64,000 bases of DNA from an uncultured Colwellia sp. (GCA_913063325.1 CAJXYE010000018.1:1-64000), one strand, 5' to 3'; shown: positions 17,406-26,640, counted from the stretch's first letter. Translations and numbers: made by a program. Notes: a model not told the origin generated them from the letters alone.

Positions 17406-18077
17406 ATGAGCAAAATAAAAGCAATCTCTACCGCAAGTAATATAACCGTTATGTATGAAACAATCGCAAAAGAGCGCAAAGTGATTCAATGCGAATATGT
17501 TGGTTGTAGTCAAAATGACTTTATAATTATTCGTTATCCAACATCAATGACTCCACGATGCAATGCAGATCCTTTTTCTGCGGGTCATGTTTTAAAAATT
17601 AGTGTGGTTGTCAATTTAAATTCGAAGGAAATAATAACTTTTTCTTCCACCATTTTAACGGCTATAACAACGAGTAATAGACTACTGTTGGTTTCCTACC
17701 CTGAAAGGATTGAGTCTAAGATACTAAGAACAGAGCCGAGATTAAGTGTAGAACTTATGGCTGAAATTAGTTTTAATGATACGCAGATAAAACCAATACT
17801 TTGTTTAATTAAAGATGTGTCACTTTCGGGTATATGTTGTGAATTTTATATGAAAAACGAACATAATAATTTGAATATCGAACAACTTATAAATGAGAAA
17901 TGTATTTTGGATGTAGATATGAGTGTTTATGGATTAAAAAACTACACATTCAACGCAATTATCAAAAACATAAACATAAATGAAAAAATACAATTAGGTT
18001 TACTTTTTGATGATGAAAGCCTAGGACAAGTAACAATGCTGTTTGAAAAGTTAGCTGTAGAAAGCATATTGTATTAA
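17406..18077 (+). CDS. PilZ-domain protein with YcgR-like N-terminal region
   Basis: A 223-residue candidate cyclic-di-GMP receptor. The C-terminal PilZ domain has the RxxxR motif at Arg108-Thr-Glu-Pro-Arg112 and the (D/N)xSxxG motif at Asp137-Val-Ser-Leu-Ser-Gly142. Residues 1-100 look like the PilZN/YcgR beta-barrel that precedes PilZ in flagellar brake proteins. GGGG precedes the ATG. It stands alone, AT-rich and with many ATA/AAT codons, between two decayed EamA gene ends, which suggests that it arrived or was rearranged there. The target process (motility, adhesion) is unknown. The HD-GYP enzyme at 22430 may set its ligand level. Confidence 0.83.
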   Translation: MSKIKAISTASNITVMYETIAKERKVIQCEYVGCSQNDFIIIRYPTSMTPRCNADPFSAGHVLKISVVVNLNSKEIITFSSTILTAITTSNRLLLVSYPERIESKILRTEPRLSVELMAEISFNDTQIKPILCLIKDVSLSGICCEFYMKNEHNNLNIEQLINEKCILDVDMSVYGLKNYTFNAIIKNININEKIQLGLLFDDESLGQVTMLFEKLAVESILY

Positions 18078-18115
18078 TGGTCATTTTAGCCCGATTTTGG
18101 ACGGAATAGACTGAG

Positions 18116-18192
18116 GGTAGCTCACTCATTGTACTGTCGTTATCACTGAAGCAATGGTTAGATAAGCGTAGAAATGCGTTAAATCTAGTTAA
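18116..18192 (+). pseudogene. Second decayed copy of the EamA gene 3' end
   Basis: It matches the last 75 or so bases of the EamA gene at 12506-13387 and is closer to the copy at 16990-17062 (both share GTACTGTCG). It reads SSLIVLSLSLKQWLDKRRN in one frame. The rest of 18193-18361 shows no gene. Confidence 0.75.
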
Positions 18193-18361
18193 CTGCTATT
18201 GAATTTATTGGGTTATTAGTTGGTATTTCTTGATACACCGACATTAGCAATGATTTCATCGTAGATGTCATTGTTTTAGGGGGAAAGCGAGTGTTCTCGT
18301 TAACTTTATTTAAGTGACTCGAGACTATGTTTAACATCTCCCGAATCACTTTCAAGTTTGG

Positions 18362-18545
18362 TTAAGTGAGCAGTAAACCATCATCAACATGAATGGATTG
18401 TCCGGTAATATAACGGTTTTTATCACTTAATAAAAAGGACGCTAAATCAGCAACCTCAGCGGGTAGAGCTAACCTTATTTTTCGGAATACGAGCGGTGGT
18501 TTTTTCCATAGTTTCAGTCGAAAGGCCGCTGATTATTTGGCGCAT
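18362..18545 (-). pseudogene. SDR-family dehydrogenase remnant (C-terminal part, frameshifted)
   Basis: The minus strand encodes the classical SDR C-terminus: ALPAEVADLASFLLSDKNRY then ITGQSIHVDDGLLLT and a stop at 18362. Upstream it continues in another frame as ISGLSTETMEKTTARIPKN, so there is one frameshift near 18480. The nucleotide-binding and catalytic parts are missing, because the remnant stops at the end of the DUF2293 gene. Confidence 0.75.
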
Positions 18546-19225
18546 TATTTTTTATACAACGCCTTATAAAGCGGACAAAGGATAAAATCTACCTCATCGC
18601 CACTGCGGTACTTTGCTAATATGCGTTCGGATTGACGGGCTATTTTTCGCCTTAGTTCACGTCTTGCGCCTTTAATGCGCGGAACAGGTGTTGAATCATA
18701 CGCACTCGTTTGATGCCGCATCCAGGCCATTACTGCCAAAGCGGCCTTATCATCCAAAGTCACCGATGAACTACGCGCTACTGTACCGCTACCCACGGGA
18801 ACTGCGTGTTCTTTTACCAACACAGATAATTGCTCAACCAAGGCTTGATGCTTTTTGTCGAAGTTGAGAAATTTAATAATCTCTTGCTGAAAATCGGTGC
18901 CGAAGACGACTTCTTTTTCTTCGCGGCGAACTTTCGCCTGAGCCAATTTCTTTTGATGCTTAGGATCGGCTCGCTGCGCTTCGACTAGTGACTTTGCGGC
19001 CTCTATGTGTTCTTTTGCCGCCCAAACGCCGTGTGAAAAAGACTTGCGCCCCTTCTTTTCTTGAACTGTCCAACTCGGTCCTAGAGATTTCAACTTGCGC
19101 GTAATCGAGGCATCCCCGGAAGGTAATTTTTGCCAACCAGCAGGCACTGAATAAACCTTGCCTGTTTTATCTTTTAGGCGGCTATCTGATTCAGTGATTA
19201 AAAAGGTTCGTGTTTCTGTAGGCAT
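18545..19225 (-). CDS. DUF2293-domain protein
   Basis: A 226-residue protein of unknown function. The DUF2293 signature is AVMAWMRHQTSAYDSTPVPR followed by a basic stretch (KGARRELRRKIARQSERILAKYR). The whole protein is very basic and lacks membrane segments, so nucleic-acid binding is possible but unproven. GGAA precedes the ATG. The gene is visibly more GC-rich and uses more GCG, CGC and GAG codons than its neighbours, and its 3' end abuts the truncated SDR gene, both signs of acquisition by transfer. Confidence 0.8.
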   Translation of the reverse strand: MPTETRTFLITESDSRLKDKTGKVYSVPAGWQKLPSGDASITRKLKSLGPSWTVQEKKGRKSFSHGVWAAKEHIEAAKSLVEAQRADPKHQKKLAQAKVRREEKEVVFGTDFQQEIIKFLNFDKKHQALVEQLSVLVKEHAVPVGSGTVARSSSVTLDDKAALAVMAWMRHQTSAYDSTPVPRIKGARRELRRKIARQSERILAKYRSGDEVDFILCPLYKALYKK

Positions 19226-19377
19226 GTATTATTTCCATTGATTCTTTACTTTGTTTATAACTTGTTGCTTTGAGCAATATTTTACCTATTTTACGTTTGC
19301 CAATGAAACAAGGCCGGGCTAATAGCATAATCGTGATATATGGTGATGGCAGAAAACTGTTTTACGACTCGAAAGAT

Positions 19378-20643
19378 CTAACTAGTCATTTTACGAAACT
19401 CACTTGGTGTTTGCCCTGTTTCTTGTTTAAAGGCTTTATAAAATGATGAACGGGCATTAAAACCCACGTCAAGGGCAATGTTAAGCACGGTATCTTGGTT
19501 GGCTATAATTTTTGGTTTTGCCGCTTTAATGCGCCATTGATTAACAAAATCAAAGAAGTTGATGGATAAGGTTTCGTTAAGGGTTTGCGATATATAGTTA
19601 GGGGAAATGGCCAGATAACTGGCGAGTTTTTGCAGTGATAAGTTAGCGTCTAAATAGAGCTTTTCTGTTTCCATAACTGTGTTTATTTTGGCTGCAATAC
19701 GGCCTGATTGTTCACTGCTAAGCGCAGAGCGTTGATATTTTTTTGCTGAGTCTTTTTTCTGAGTTAGCGCTTGCTCTTGCTTTAGTTCGTGTTCCTGCTT
19801 GTGCTCTGTTAAACCTTCTTTTTCAAATTCTATTTTTACTGCGACATCACTACTGATACTAGCATCAAGATTACCATCAGCTTCTTTCAAACTAGCAGTC
19901 GGCACGGTGAGCCCTGGTTTTTGTTGTAAACCAAAGTGCGCTAGGCTCCAAATCAACAGTAATGACAAAATGGCTTCGGTTCTTATAGTAAATAGTAAGT
20001 TGTCAAAAAGGTTTGATGAAAAAACTGTGGCTAAAGAGAACAACCAGGTACTGATGGCGATTAGCAATAACCAGTTCATCCAATTAAGCTCTTTATCGTC
20101 ATTGTTAGAGAATAAGTCTTTGAGCTGTTTTCGATAAGCAACCAAGCGATGAATAATGCGAGAAATAGTATAAACACATTGGCCCAGCCAAAGCAGTATC
20201 AGCACTAATATACTCACCACAATGGTAAGTGCTAAAGGACCTTCCGCATCAGCATCGTTAATGAATATGGCGGTATGCATTTCTTTGGGTAATAACAAAA
20301 TCATTACTGAAACCATCAGTGCTGGCCACAACAATACAAACTGACGTGCCTGTTTCTTGTGAATTTCCCAAGGGGTAGGTGAGGTTAATGCTTCCACATA
20401 AAACCACAACGCAGGACAAAGCACAAAAAGAGCGGGAAAGGCTAATGCAGTATAAAAAGCATACCAATCAGGCAATAAAGTGCTGACCATAGGCTCTAAT
20501 GCCAAAGCACCATTTGCTAATAAAAATAGCGCCAGTGGTAAACATAAAGCCGATTTAATGCTGCGCGTGATCAACAGCGGCACGCTTAAACATATTTGCC
20601 CAACCATAATCATGGTGATGGCTATTACAATGGGATCAGTCAA
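19378..20643 (-). CDS. Membrane-anchored AraC-family regulator
   Basis: A 421-residue protein with an N-terminal membrane region of about seven helices (1-250), a charged linker (KKDSAKKYQRS) and a C-terminal AraC double HTH (about 315-418: LSLQKLASYLAISPNYISQT and ALDVGFNARSSFYKAFKQET). This architecture fits a sensor embedded in the inner membrane that acts on DNA near the membrane. It is divergent from the DUF2306-like gene at 20848 and may control that gene and the next. Confidence 0.85.
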   Translation of the reverse strand: MTDPIVIAITMIMVGQICLSVPLLITRSIKSALCLPLALFLLANGALALEPMVSTLLPDWYAFYTALAFPALFVLCPALWFYVEALTSPTPWEIHKKQARQFVLLWPALMVSVMILLLPKEMHTAIFINDADAEGPLALTIVVSILVLILLWLGQCVYTISRIIHRLVAYRKQLKDLFSNNDDKELNWMNWLLLIAISTWLFSLATVFSSNLFDNLLFTIRTEAILSLLLIWSLAHFGLQQKPGLTVPTASLKEADGNLDASISSDVAVKIEFEKEGLTEHKQEHELKQEQALTQKKDSAKKYQRSALSSEQSGRIAAKINTVMETEKLYLDANLSLQKLASYLAISPNYISQTLNETLSINFFDFVNQWRIKAAKPKIIANQDTVLNIALDVGFNARSSFYKAFKQETGQTPSEFRKMTS

Positions 20644-20847
20644 TCTTGTACCTTTATATTTTTACGGTTTAGTTATTGTTACTTCACTAACTTTACGCTA
20701 TTTCTCGTCATTATCCGACAAAAAAGTGTCCGTGCTTTTAGTCTCGGACGATATAAGTCCTTATAAAGTATATTATTTAAATAAGTAGGGACAAGTAGCA
20801 GTTTACACTTTTCTTTATGCATAATAACAAAAAAGGAAAAAATAATA

Positions 20848-21588
20848 ATGATAATTTCTGCCATCTCAAATCTTCATATCCTCTTGGGCACTGTTGGATT
20901 ACTCGCTGGTGCAGCGGCTTTATTTTCAGCTAAAGGAGCTAAACTTCATAGAAAGGCTGGCAACGTGTTCTTTGTATCCATGCTAGTTGTATCTGCAATA
21001 GGTTCGTATATCGCTTACATAAAAAATGACATTCCATTTTCAACGGCTTTATTCACTTGTTTGTTAGGCGTTTTTACTTTTTACTTGGTAGCGACTTCAT
21101 GGATAACTGTTAAACGTCGAGCAGGTGAACGTGGTTTGGCTGAAATCGCCGGCTTATTATTTATTTTGGCCACCGCCGTTTTTGCGTTAACTATAGGTAT
21201 CGACGCAGCAATTAGCGACACAGCTAGTAATAATGGGGCTCCTGCTATGCCAGTTGAGGTCTTTTCTTTTTTTGCTGGCTTAGCTATTTTTATGGCACTT
21301 GGAGATATCTGTTTAATTGTTCGAGGTGGAATTTCAGGCTCGCAGCGTATCGCACGGCACCTGTGGCGTATGTGTATGGCGCTTTTTATTTCGGTTGGTA
21401 TTTTATTCATGGGTAACCCACAAGTATTCCCAATGGTACTTCAAAAGGCGGTAATACTTTCAATTCCCGTGCTTGCAATGCCAGTACTTATTATCCTTGT
21501 TTTAATGGTTTATTGGCTTATTAAGTTGATGTTTACCAAGAGTCGAAAAAAATTAAAGCTAGTGGCTGATGAAGTAATGTCATTATGA
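20848..21588 (+). CDS. DUF2306-like multipass membrane protein
   Basis: A 246-residue protein with about seven predicted helices. The LHRKAGNVFFVSMLVVSAIGSY segment near residue 32 resembles the HRxxG motif of DUF2306 membrane proteins, and a further His/Arg pair (RIARHLWRM) lies near the C-terminus. Such histidines suggest heme or quinone binding, but that is inference. AAAAAGGAAAAA supports the start. The gene is divergent from the membrane AraC regulator. Confidence 0.6.
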   Translation: MIISAISNLHILLGTVGLLAGAAALFSAKGAKLHRKAGNVFFVSMLVVSAIGSYIAYIKNDIPFSTALFTCLLGVFTFYLVATSWITVKRRAGERGLAEIAGLLFILATAVFALTIGIDAAISDTASNNGAPAMPVEVFSFFAGLAIFMALGDICLIVRGGISGSQRIARHLWRMCMALFISVGILFMGNPQVFPMVLQKAVILSIPVLAMPVLIILVLMVYWLIKLMFTKSRKKLKLVADEVMSL

Positions 21589-21673
21589 TAATCATATCCA
21601 GTTCAAGATAAAAACTGAGTGATTAACCCAAGTGACCTGTAATAACTATTGTTAAAGTAATGGAGAGAGCTAG

Positions 21674-22330
21674 ATGAATAATTTACAAAAGGTTGGCGGC
21701 TTTGCTGCACTTGCGCAGGCGATTATTTATGTAATGGCTTTTGTGTATTTTGGTGCGTTTTTCGATTTTCCTCGTGCTGGTAATATAGCGCAAAAGTTGA
21801 GTTTTTTAGCGGATAATCAACTGATGTTATCTGTTGTGAACTTGGTTATGTATGTGGCTTTTGGTGTTATGTTAGCGGTATTAGTGCTAGCGCTGCATCA
21901 CCGTTTTAAAAAACGTGCGATGGTATTATCGCAACTTGCAGTAGTGTTTGGCGTAATTTGGGTTGGTTTGGTTATTGCTAGTGGCATGATTGCTAATATT
22001 GGTTTGGCAGCGGTTATTAAGCTGTCGGTTAATGAGCCAGACCAAGCGATGACCTTGTGGTTAACCGTTAATATTATTGTTGAAGGCTTGGGCGGTGGTA
22101 ACGAAGTGGTAGGCGGACTATGGTTGCTGTTACTAAGCTGTGCGGCGTTAAAATCGAATCAGTTCTCTAAAACACTTAGCTACCTTGGTTTGTTTATTGG
22201 ACTTGCCGGTATTATGACAATTTATCCTGCGGATGTGCTCACCGAAATATTTGGTATAGGTCAAATTGTCTGGTTTATATGGCTGGGCACAAACATGCTG
22301 GTTAAGCCGTTAATGCATGAGAGCGCATAA
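21674..22330 (+). CDS. DUF4386-like small membrane protein
   Basis: A 218-residue protein with about six hydrophobic helices and few charged residues; the opening LQKVGGFAALAQAIIYVMAFVY resembles the DUF4386 family. The function is unknown. GGAGAGAG lies nine bases before the ATG. It follows the DUF2306-like gene in the same direction by 85 bases, so co-transcription is possible. Confidence 0.55.
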   Translation: MNNLQKVGGFAALAQAIIYVMAFVYFGAFFDFPRAGNIAQKLSFLADNQLMLSVVNLVMYVAFGVMLAVLVLALHHRFKKRAMVLSQLAVVFGVIWVGLVIASGMIANIGLAAVIKLSVNEPDQAMTLWLTVNIIVEGLGGGNEVVGGLWLLLLSCAALKSNQFSKTLSYLGLFIGLAGIMTIYPADVLTEIFGIGQIVWFIWLGTNMLVKPLMHESA

Positions 22331-22387
22331 GATACGCTGCCGTAATTTATTTTCCTTAAAATACAGCAGGGTATCTTGTTAGGTTTA
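22329..22387 (+). terminator. Possible terminator after the DUF4386-like gene
   Basis: AAGATAC (22329-22335) pairs with GTATCTT (22381-22387), and CTGC with GCAG inside it, around a 35-base loop. The T run is poor (TTGTT), so this is a weak call. Confidence 0.35.
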
Positions 22388-22429
22388 TTAGTTCTTTACT
22401 TATAACGCTTTATCTACTGAGTATTGTGC

Positions 22430-23656
22430 TTAATTATTAAAAGCAGCTTTAAAAAATCGTAATAAGTTAATGTTGAACTCTTCAGGTTTGATGCAACAGT
22501 CAATCTGATCTTTATGCTTAGTTTGACTAAGGTCTATTTCTTCCATTGCAATAGCTTGGTTAAGGCGGGTGTTGTAAAAAACACGAACAAAAGGCAATAG
22601 TGGCTGGCTTTTATTTAAGCGGCTAATTAGCCCAAGCTTTCCACTAGTAAGTTTAACTAAAGTACCTATTGGGTATATGCCTAGGCAATTGACAAATTGT
22701 TCAACCAAGGAATTATCATAACCGTTTGGTGCTTCCTTAATTAATATTTTAAAGGCTTTGATTGGGTGCATGCCGCTTTTATATACTCGATCTGCTGTCA
22801 TCGCATCATAACTATCTACAATGGCTATCATACGCCCATACAGACTAATTTGTTGCTCGTGGAGCTGGTTAGGGTAGCCTTTCCCATCGAGTCGTTCATG
22901 ATGTTGTTGAACTACCTCGCTGACAAGCTCTGGTAAATCTGGACTATCCTTGAGTACTTCTATGCCAAGGTTTACATGGCTTTTCATCACTTCATATTCT
23001 TGAGGTGTTAGTTTACCTGGTTTGTGTAATATTTCTGGGGGGACTAATACCTTACCAATATCATGTAAAAAAGCACCTAGTGCTAGATGTTCAATAACCT
23101 CACGCTCAAAGTCTAAATGTTTGGCAAACAAAGTCATTAGAATAGAAACGTTGAGCGAATGTTCAACTAAATATTCATCTTTAATGCGTAGGCGTGTCAT
23201 GCAGGATAATGCATCTTGGTTTCGAAATATAGAATCAACAATAGCATCGGTAGACTCTTTTGCTTCCGTGATATTAATTGTTTTATGTTCGGTCAGACTA
23301 TTAAGGATTTTATGTTGTAAGCTTTTTGCGTCATCATAGAGTTTACTGGCTTTAGTCATCTCTTGATCTAACGAAACGCCATGCCCGGATTTTTTAGACG
23401 CTTCTCGCTCAGGTTTATCTTTAACTTCAGGCAAGATTTTATCTATTTTTTCTGCTGATTTTTGCCTGCTAGGATCTACGGTTAAGTGAGTAACCCCCAC
23501 TTTAACTAGCTTTTGGATATTTTCTTTGGAGCTGATATAGCCTTCAGATTTTATGCTCACCGCTTTACCTTTAGTACGCACAGATAAAACATACATCCCC
23601 GGTTCAAGCTGATTGACTGTGATCTTTTGCTCACATTGTTTTGGGGTACTGCTCAT
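22430..23656 (-). CDS. HD-GYP cyclic-di-GMP phosphodiesterase
   Basis: A 408-residue enzyme predicted to hydrolyse cyclic-di-GMP to pGpG or GMP. The N-terminus (about 1-130) is a DUF3391-like domain (QKITVNQLEPGMYVLSV). The HD domain has HDIGK at His198 and the diagnostic HHERLDGKGYP at 252-262, so metal and GYP residues are intact. There are no membrane segments. It stands alone on the minus strand and may act with the PilZ protein at 17406. Confidence 0.93.
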   Translation of the reverse strand: MSSTPKQCEQKITVNQLEPGMYVLSVRTKGKAVSIKSEGYISSKENIQKLVKVGVTHLTVDPSRQKSAEKIDKILPEVKDKPEREASKKSGHGVSLDQEMTKASKLYDDAKSLQHKILNSLTEHKTINITEAKESTDAIVDSIFRNQDALSCMTRLRIKDEYLVEHSLNVSILMTLFAKHLDFEREVIEHLALGAFLHDIGKVLVPPEILHKPGKLTPQEYEVMKSHVNLGIEVLKDSPDLPELVSEVVQQHHERLDGKGYPNQLHEQQISLYGRMIAIVDSYDAMTADRVYKSGMHPIKAFKILIKEAPNGYDNSLVEQFVNCLGIYPIGTLVKLTSGKLGLISRLNKSQPLLPFVRVFYNTRLNQAIAMEEIDLSQTKHKDQIDCCIKPEEFNINLLRFFKAAFNN

Positions 23657-23844
23657 AAGTAGGTGCTCAAAAGTTGTGGTTCATAAAGTAAGGCTTCTAA
23701 AAATAGGCTTTGATATTTAATAATAGTCTAAGTAACTGACATGTCACCTTTTTAGCCGTTTTGAATTTCCCATATTATTACCGATTGGACTAACAGTCTA
23801 TTTATCTTAACAAATGAAGAGAGCAATTATGTACTTACACATTA

Positions 23845-24246
23845 TTAAACCGCTGCTATTCCTGCTTGAGCTACGGCGAGATCATTTACAATAGTTGAGC
23901 CTGAAACACCAATAGCGGCAATTACTGCGCCGTTAGTATTGTTAATTGGTAGACCTCCGACGAAGGTGATTAAGCCATTATTAGAGTGTTCTATGTGATA
24001 TAACGCAGCACCAGGTTGTGACTTTTCCCCCAGTAACTGGCAAGGTTTAGCAAATAAATCCGAGGTTTCTGCTTTTTTAATAGCAATATTTATCGGCCCT
24101 AGTTGTGCGCCATCCATACGTTTAAAGTTAATTTAATACCCAGCACTATCAATAATAGCGATATTAACCAGTATGTTAAGTTATTCCGCCTTGCTCAATG
24201 CTTTATTTATAAGAAGCTCAGTTTGCGCTAGCGTTAAAAAAATCAT
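23845..24246 (-). pseudogene. GlcG/HbpS-like (DUF336) gene broken by two in-frame TAA codons
   Basis: The full family sequence is readable on the minus strand from an ATG at 24246: TLAQTELLINKALSKAE, stop, then NIAIIDSAGY, stop, INFKRMDGAQLGPINIAIKK and on to the end at 23845. The first TAA stands where relatives have Glu and the second where they have Leu (TTA to TAA). Only the last 90 residues, from the Met in RMDGA, remain open, and they lack the first strand and helix. GlcG/HbpS proteins bind heme or degrade small molecules. This copy is probably inactive. Confidence 0.8.
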
Positions 24247-24308
24247 GGTTTGTGCCAGTAGAGTAAAAAATGATATGGTATATTGTATTCCATTGTCTAA
24301 GGGGGTTA

Positions 24309-24340
24309 TAGCCGTTACCATTCAAAGTGCTCGATTTCAG
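24309..24340 (+). repeat. Copy of an interspersed repeat motif
   Basis: GCCGTTACCATTCAAAGTGC with GATTTCAG after it. It resembles the ends of the element at 41265-41530 and the copy at 63139-63172. Confidence 0.45.
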
Positions 24341-24433
24341 TTTAAATGATTAATGTCTTGGGCGAGGTATTGATTACCTAAGTCCGAGTTAACTTAAGCC
24401 AGTATTAACTAGCGCCCATATTAAGGAACAATA

Positions 24434-24889
24434 ATGATAATTTACCAAACACAAAGGCTAATTATTAGACAGTTTGAATTAACTGATGCCAGCTTTATTG
24501 TTGAGTTACTTAACGATGAAAAATTTATAAAAAACATTGTTGATAAGCAAGTTAGAACTCAAGACGATGCAATGGACTATATGAGAAATGGTCCGATGGC
24601 GAGTTATGAAAGCTTTGGCTTTGGCTTATATATGCTTGAATTGAAGGACTGTAATACAGCCATTGGCATGTGCGGTTTACTGAAACGCGACAATTTAGAA
24701 TATGCTGATTTAGGCTTTGCTTTAATGCCTCAATTTTATCGACAAGGTTATGCTAAAGAGGCTTCGTTGGCCGTATTAACTGAAGCCAAAGATACCCATA
24801 AACTTAGCAAAGTCTCTGCTGTTACGGCACTCTATAATACCGGCTCTAATCATTTATTAAAAAGCTTAGGTTTTAGCTTTATAAAATAG
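24434..24889 (+). CDS. GNAT-family N-acetyltransferase (RimJ/RimL type), C-terminus probably truncated
   Basis: A 151-residue acetyltransferase starting after AAGGAACAATA. The acetyl-CoA loop is seen as RQGYAKEASLAVLTEA, and the fold ends NTGSNHLLKSLGFSFIK. The family usually continues for another strand. Here an in-frame TAG (24887-24889) is followed by MEFYLQETNYYEITLN and a TAG at 24938, which looks like the missing C-terminal strand. The gene may have been shortened recently by a nonsense mutation. Activity and substrate are uncertain. Confidence 0.75.
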   Translation: MIIYQTQRLIIRQFELTDASFIVELLNDEKFIKNIVDKQVRTQDDAMDYMRNGPMASYESFGFGLYMLELKDCNTAIGMCGLLKRDNLEYADLGFALMPQFYRQGYAKEASLAVLTEAKDTHKLSKVSAVTALYNTGSNHLLKSLGFSFIK

Positions 24890-24993
24890 ATGGAATTTTA
24901 TCTCCAAGAGACTAATTATTACGAAATTACGCTTAATTAGGTCTTTTGGGTACTTATAGCCAAGTATTAGGCTGTTAACTCACATGGATCTCT

Positions 24994-25128
24994 GACCAGA
25001 GACTTCGAAAATGCCGAATGGTTAATTTTTAATCATAGGTTTTCCCGATCAGAGGCTTCGTCAATGGAGGGCGGTGAGCTTTAAGATAAAATGACCATAA
25101 TGCTGTTACCAATCAGATACTTCACCAT
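24994..25128 (+). other. 410-base gap with a weak threefold motif
   Basis: Between the GNAT gene and the helicase I find no gene. A motif close to GA(C/T)CAGAG(A/G)CTTCG occurs at 24994, 25047 and, weaker, 25111. Its meaning is unknown. Confidence 0.25.
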
Positions 25129-25299
25129 TATCTCATACGCTATTTTTACGCTTAAACTGGCGTGACACAGGTTAGTAATGTTGGTGATATTCTTCATGCC
25201 ATGTTCACATTTTAGGGCGTTGTTCGATTTCACTAACTGAAGTGGGCATAAATACGTTAAAATAGTGACAATTATCTACTCTTTGAGCCCTTGAACTTA

Positions 25300-26616
25300 A
25301 TGATCTCAGCCAAACCCATTACCAACTTTACCGAACTTGCCCTTATTGAGCCTTTATTAGCTCGATTAACTGAGCTGGAATATTTACAGCCAACGCCTAT
25401 TCAAGCGCAAGCTATTCCAAGTGTTTTAGCTGGGCGTGATTTAATTGGTGGGGCAAATACTGGCTCGGGTAAAACCGCGACTTTTGCACTGCCAATGTTG
25501 CAAGACATTTTTCAGCAACAGTCGGCTAAAAGCGCTCATTCAACGAAAGGTAACTATGTTGCTGGTTTGATTTTAGTGCCTACCCGTGAATTGGCTAAGC
25601 AAGTTGCCGATAGTATTAAATCGTATTCTGTACACTTTAACGGTGCCATTAAAACCATGGCTGTTTTTGGTGGTGTGTCGGTAAATAAGCAAATGTTGGC
25701 ACTGCGCGGCGGCACTGATATTTTGGTAGCTACACCGGGTAGATTACTCGACTTAATTTCTAGCAATGCTATCAAGCTTGATTTGGTGAATACCTTAGTA
25801 CTTGATGAAGCTGACAGAATGTTAAGCCTAGGCTTTACTGAAGAGCTGTCTCAGCTGATGGCATTAATGCCAAAGAAAAAACAAACGTTACTATTTTCAG
25901 CGACTTTTCCTGAGCAAGTACAAACGTTAACGCAAGAGTTGCTTAACAACCCGGTTGAAATACAACTGCAAAGTGCTGACAGTAGCACTTTAGTACAGCG
26001 TGTTTTTACCGTCAATAAAGGTGATAAAACTGCAGTGTTAGCGCATTTAATTCATCAACATCAATGGCGCCAAGCGCTGGTTTTTGTTAATGCGAAACAC
26101 CATTGTGAGCATTTATCTGAAAAACTGGCTAAACGTGGTATTGCGGCTGAAGTATTTCATGGCGATAAAGGCCAAAGCGAACGTACTCGTGTGCTAGAAG
26201 GTTTTAAAGCTGGCTCTATTGACGTGTTAATTGCTACCGATATTGCTGCTCGTGGTTTAGATATAGAAAAACTGCCAGTGGTTATCAATTTTAACTTACC
26301 AAGAAGTCCATCAGACTACATGCACCGTATTGGCCGAAGTGGCCGTGCAGGTGAGGTAGGCTTAGCCATATCGCTTATTGATCACGAAGATTATCATCAC
26401 TTTAAAGTGATTGAGAAGAAAAATAAAATCAGGCTTGAGCGTGAGCAAGTAGCCGGTTTTGAAGTGGCTGAAATTGCTGAAGATTCAATTTTAGCGGCAG
26501 AGATAGCTGAAAATAAACCGATGGCTAAACCTGAAGGTACGGGTAAGAAAAAACGTAAAAAGAAAGCGAAAATTAATGAAGATATTTGGGCTGGCTACTC
26601 TAAACCTGAAGAATAG
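25300..26616 (+). CDS. DEAD-box ATP-dependent RNA helicase, RhlE-like
   Basis: A 438-residue helicase that unwinds RNA, probably in ribosome assembly or RNA decay; such genes are often cold-induced in marine bacteria. The Q motif (LQPTPIQAQAIP) is followed by Walker A ANTGSGKT at 52-59, DEAD at 169-172, SAT (LLFSATFP), and the second RecA domain with ARGLDIE and HRIGRSGRAG. The C-terminus is Lys-rich (KKKRKKKAK). I use the ATG at 25300, since an in-frame TTG at 25291 adds nothing conserved. It is followed by a terminator. Confidence 0.93.
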   Translation: MISAKPITNFTELALIEPLLARLTELEYLQPTPIQAQAIPSVLAGRDLIGGANTGSGKTATFALPMLQDIFQQQSAKSAHSTKGNYVAGLILVPTRELAKQVADSIKSYSVHFNGAIKTMAVFGGVSVNKQMLALRGGTDILVATPGRLLDLISSNAIKLDLVNTLVLDEADRMLSLGFTEELSQLMALMPKKKQTLLFSATFPEQVQTLTQELLNNPVEIQLQSADSSTLVQRVFTVNKGDKTAVLAHLIHQHQWRQALVFVNAKHHCEHLSEKLAKRGIAAEVFHGDKGQSERTRVLEGFKAGSIDVLIATDIAARGLDIEKLPVVINFNLPRSPSDYMHRIGRSGRAGEVGLAISLIDHEDYHHFKVIEKKNKIRLEREQVAGFEVAEIAEDSILAAEIAENKPMAKPEGTGKKKRKKKAKINEDIWAGYSKPEE

Positions 26617-26640
26617 CTAACACATTCATTGCGTTATACA

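Noticed and set aside
17259-17513. 84-residue minus-strand open frame at the PilZ gene start
   Set aside because: It overlaps the promoter and start of PilZ and has a biased Cys/Phe-rich composition typical of a chance frame.
16914-18192. EamA gene-end repeats as integron attC sites
   Set aside because: They are coding sequence of a known gene, lack attC core sites and have no integrase nearby.
24994-25128. Threefold CAGAG-CTTCG motif as a regulatory array
   Set aside because: The third copy is weak and the spacing is irregular (53 and 64 bases); I only note it as a gap feature.
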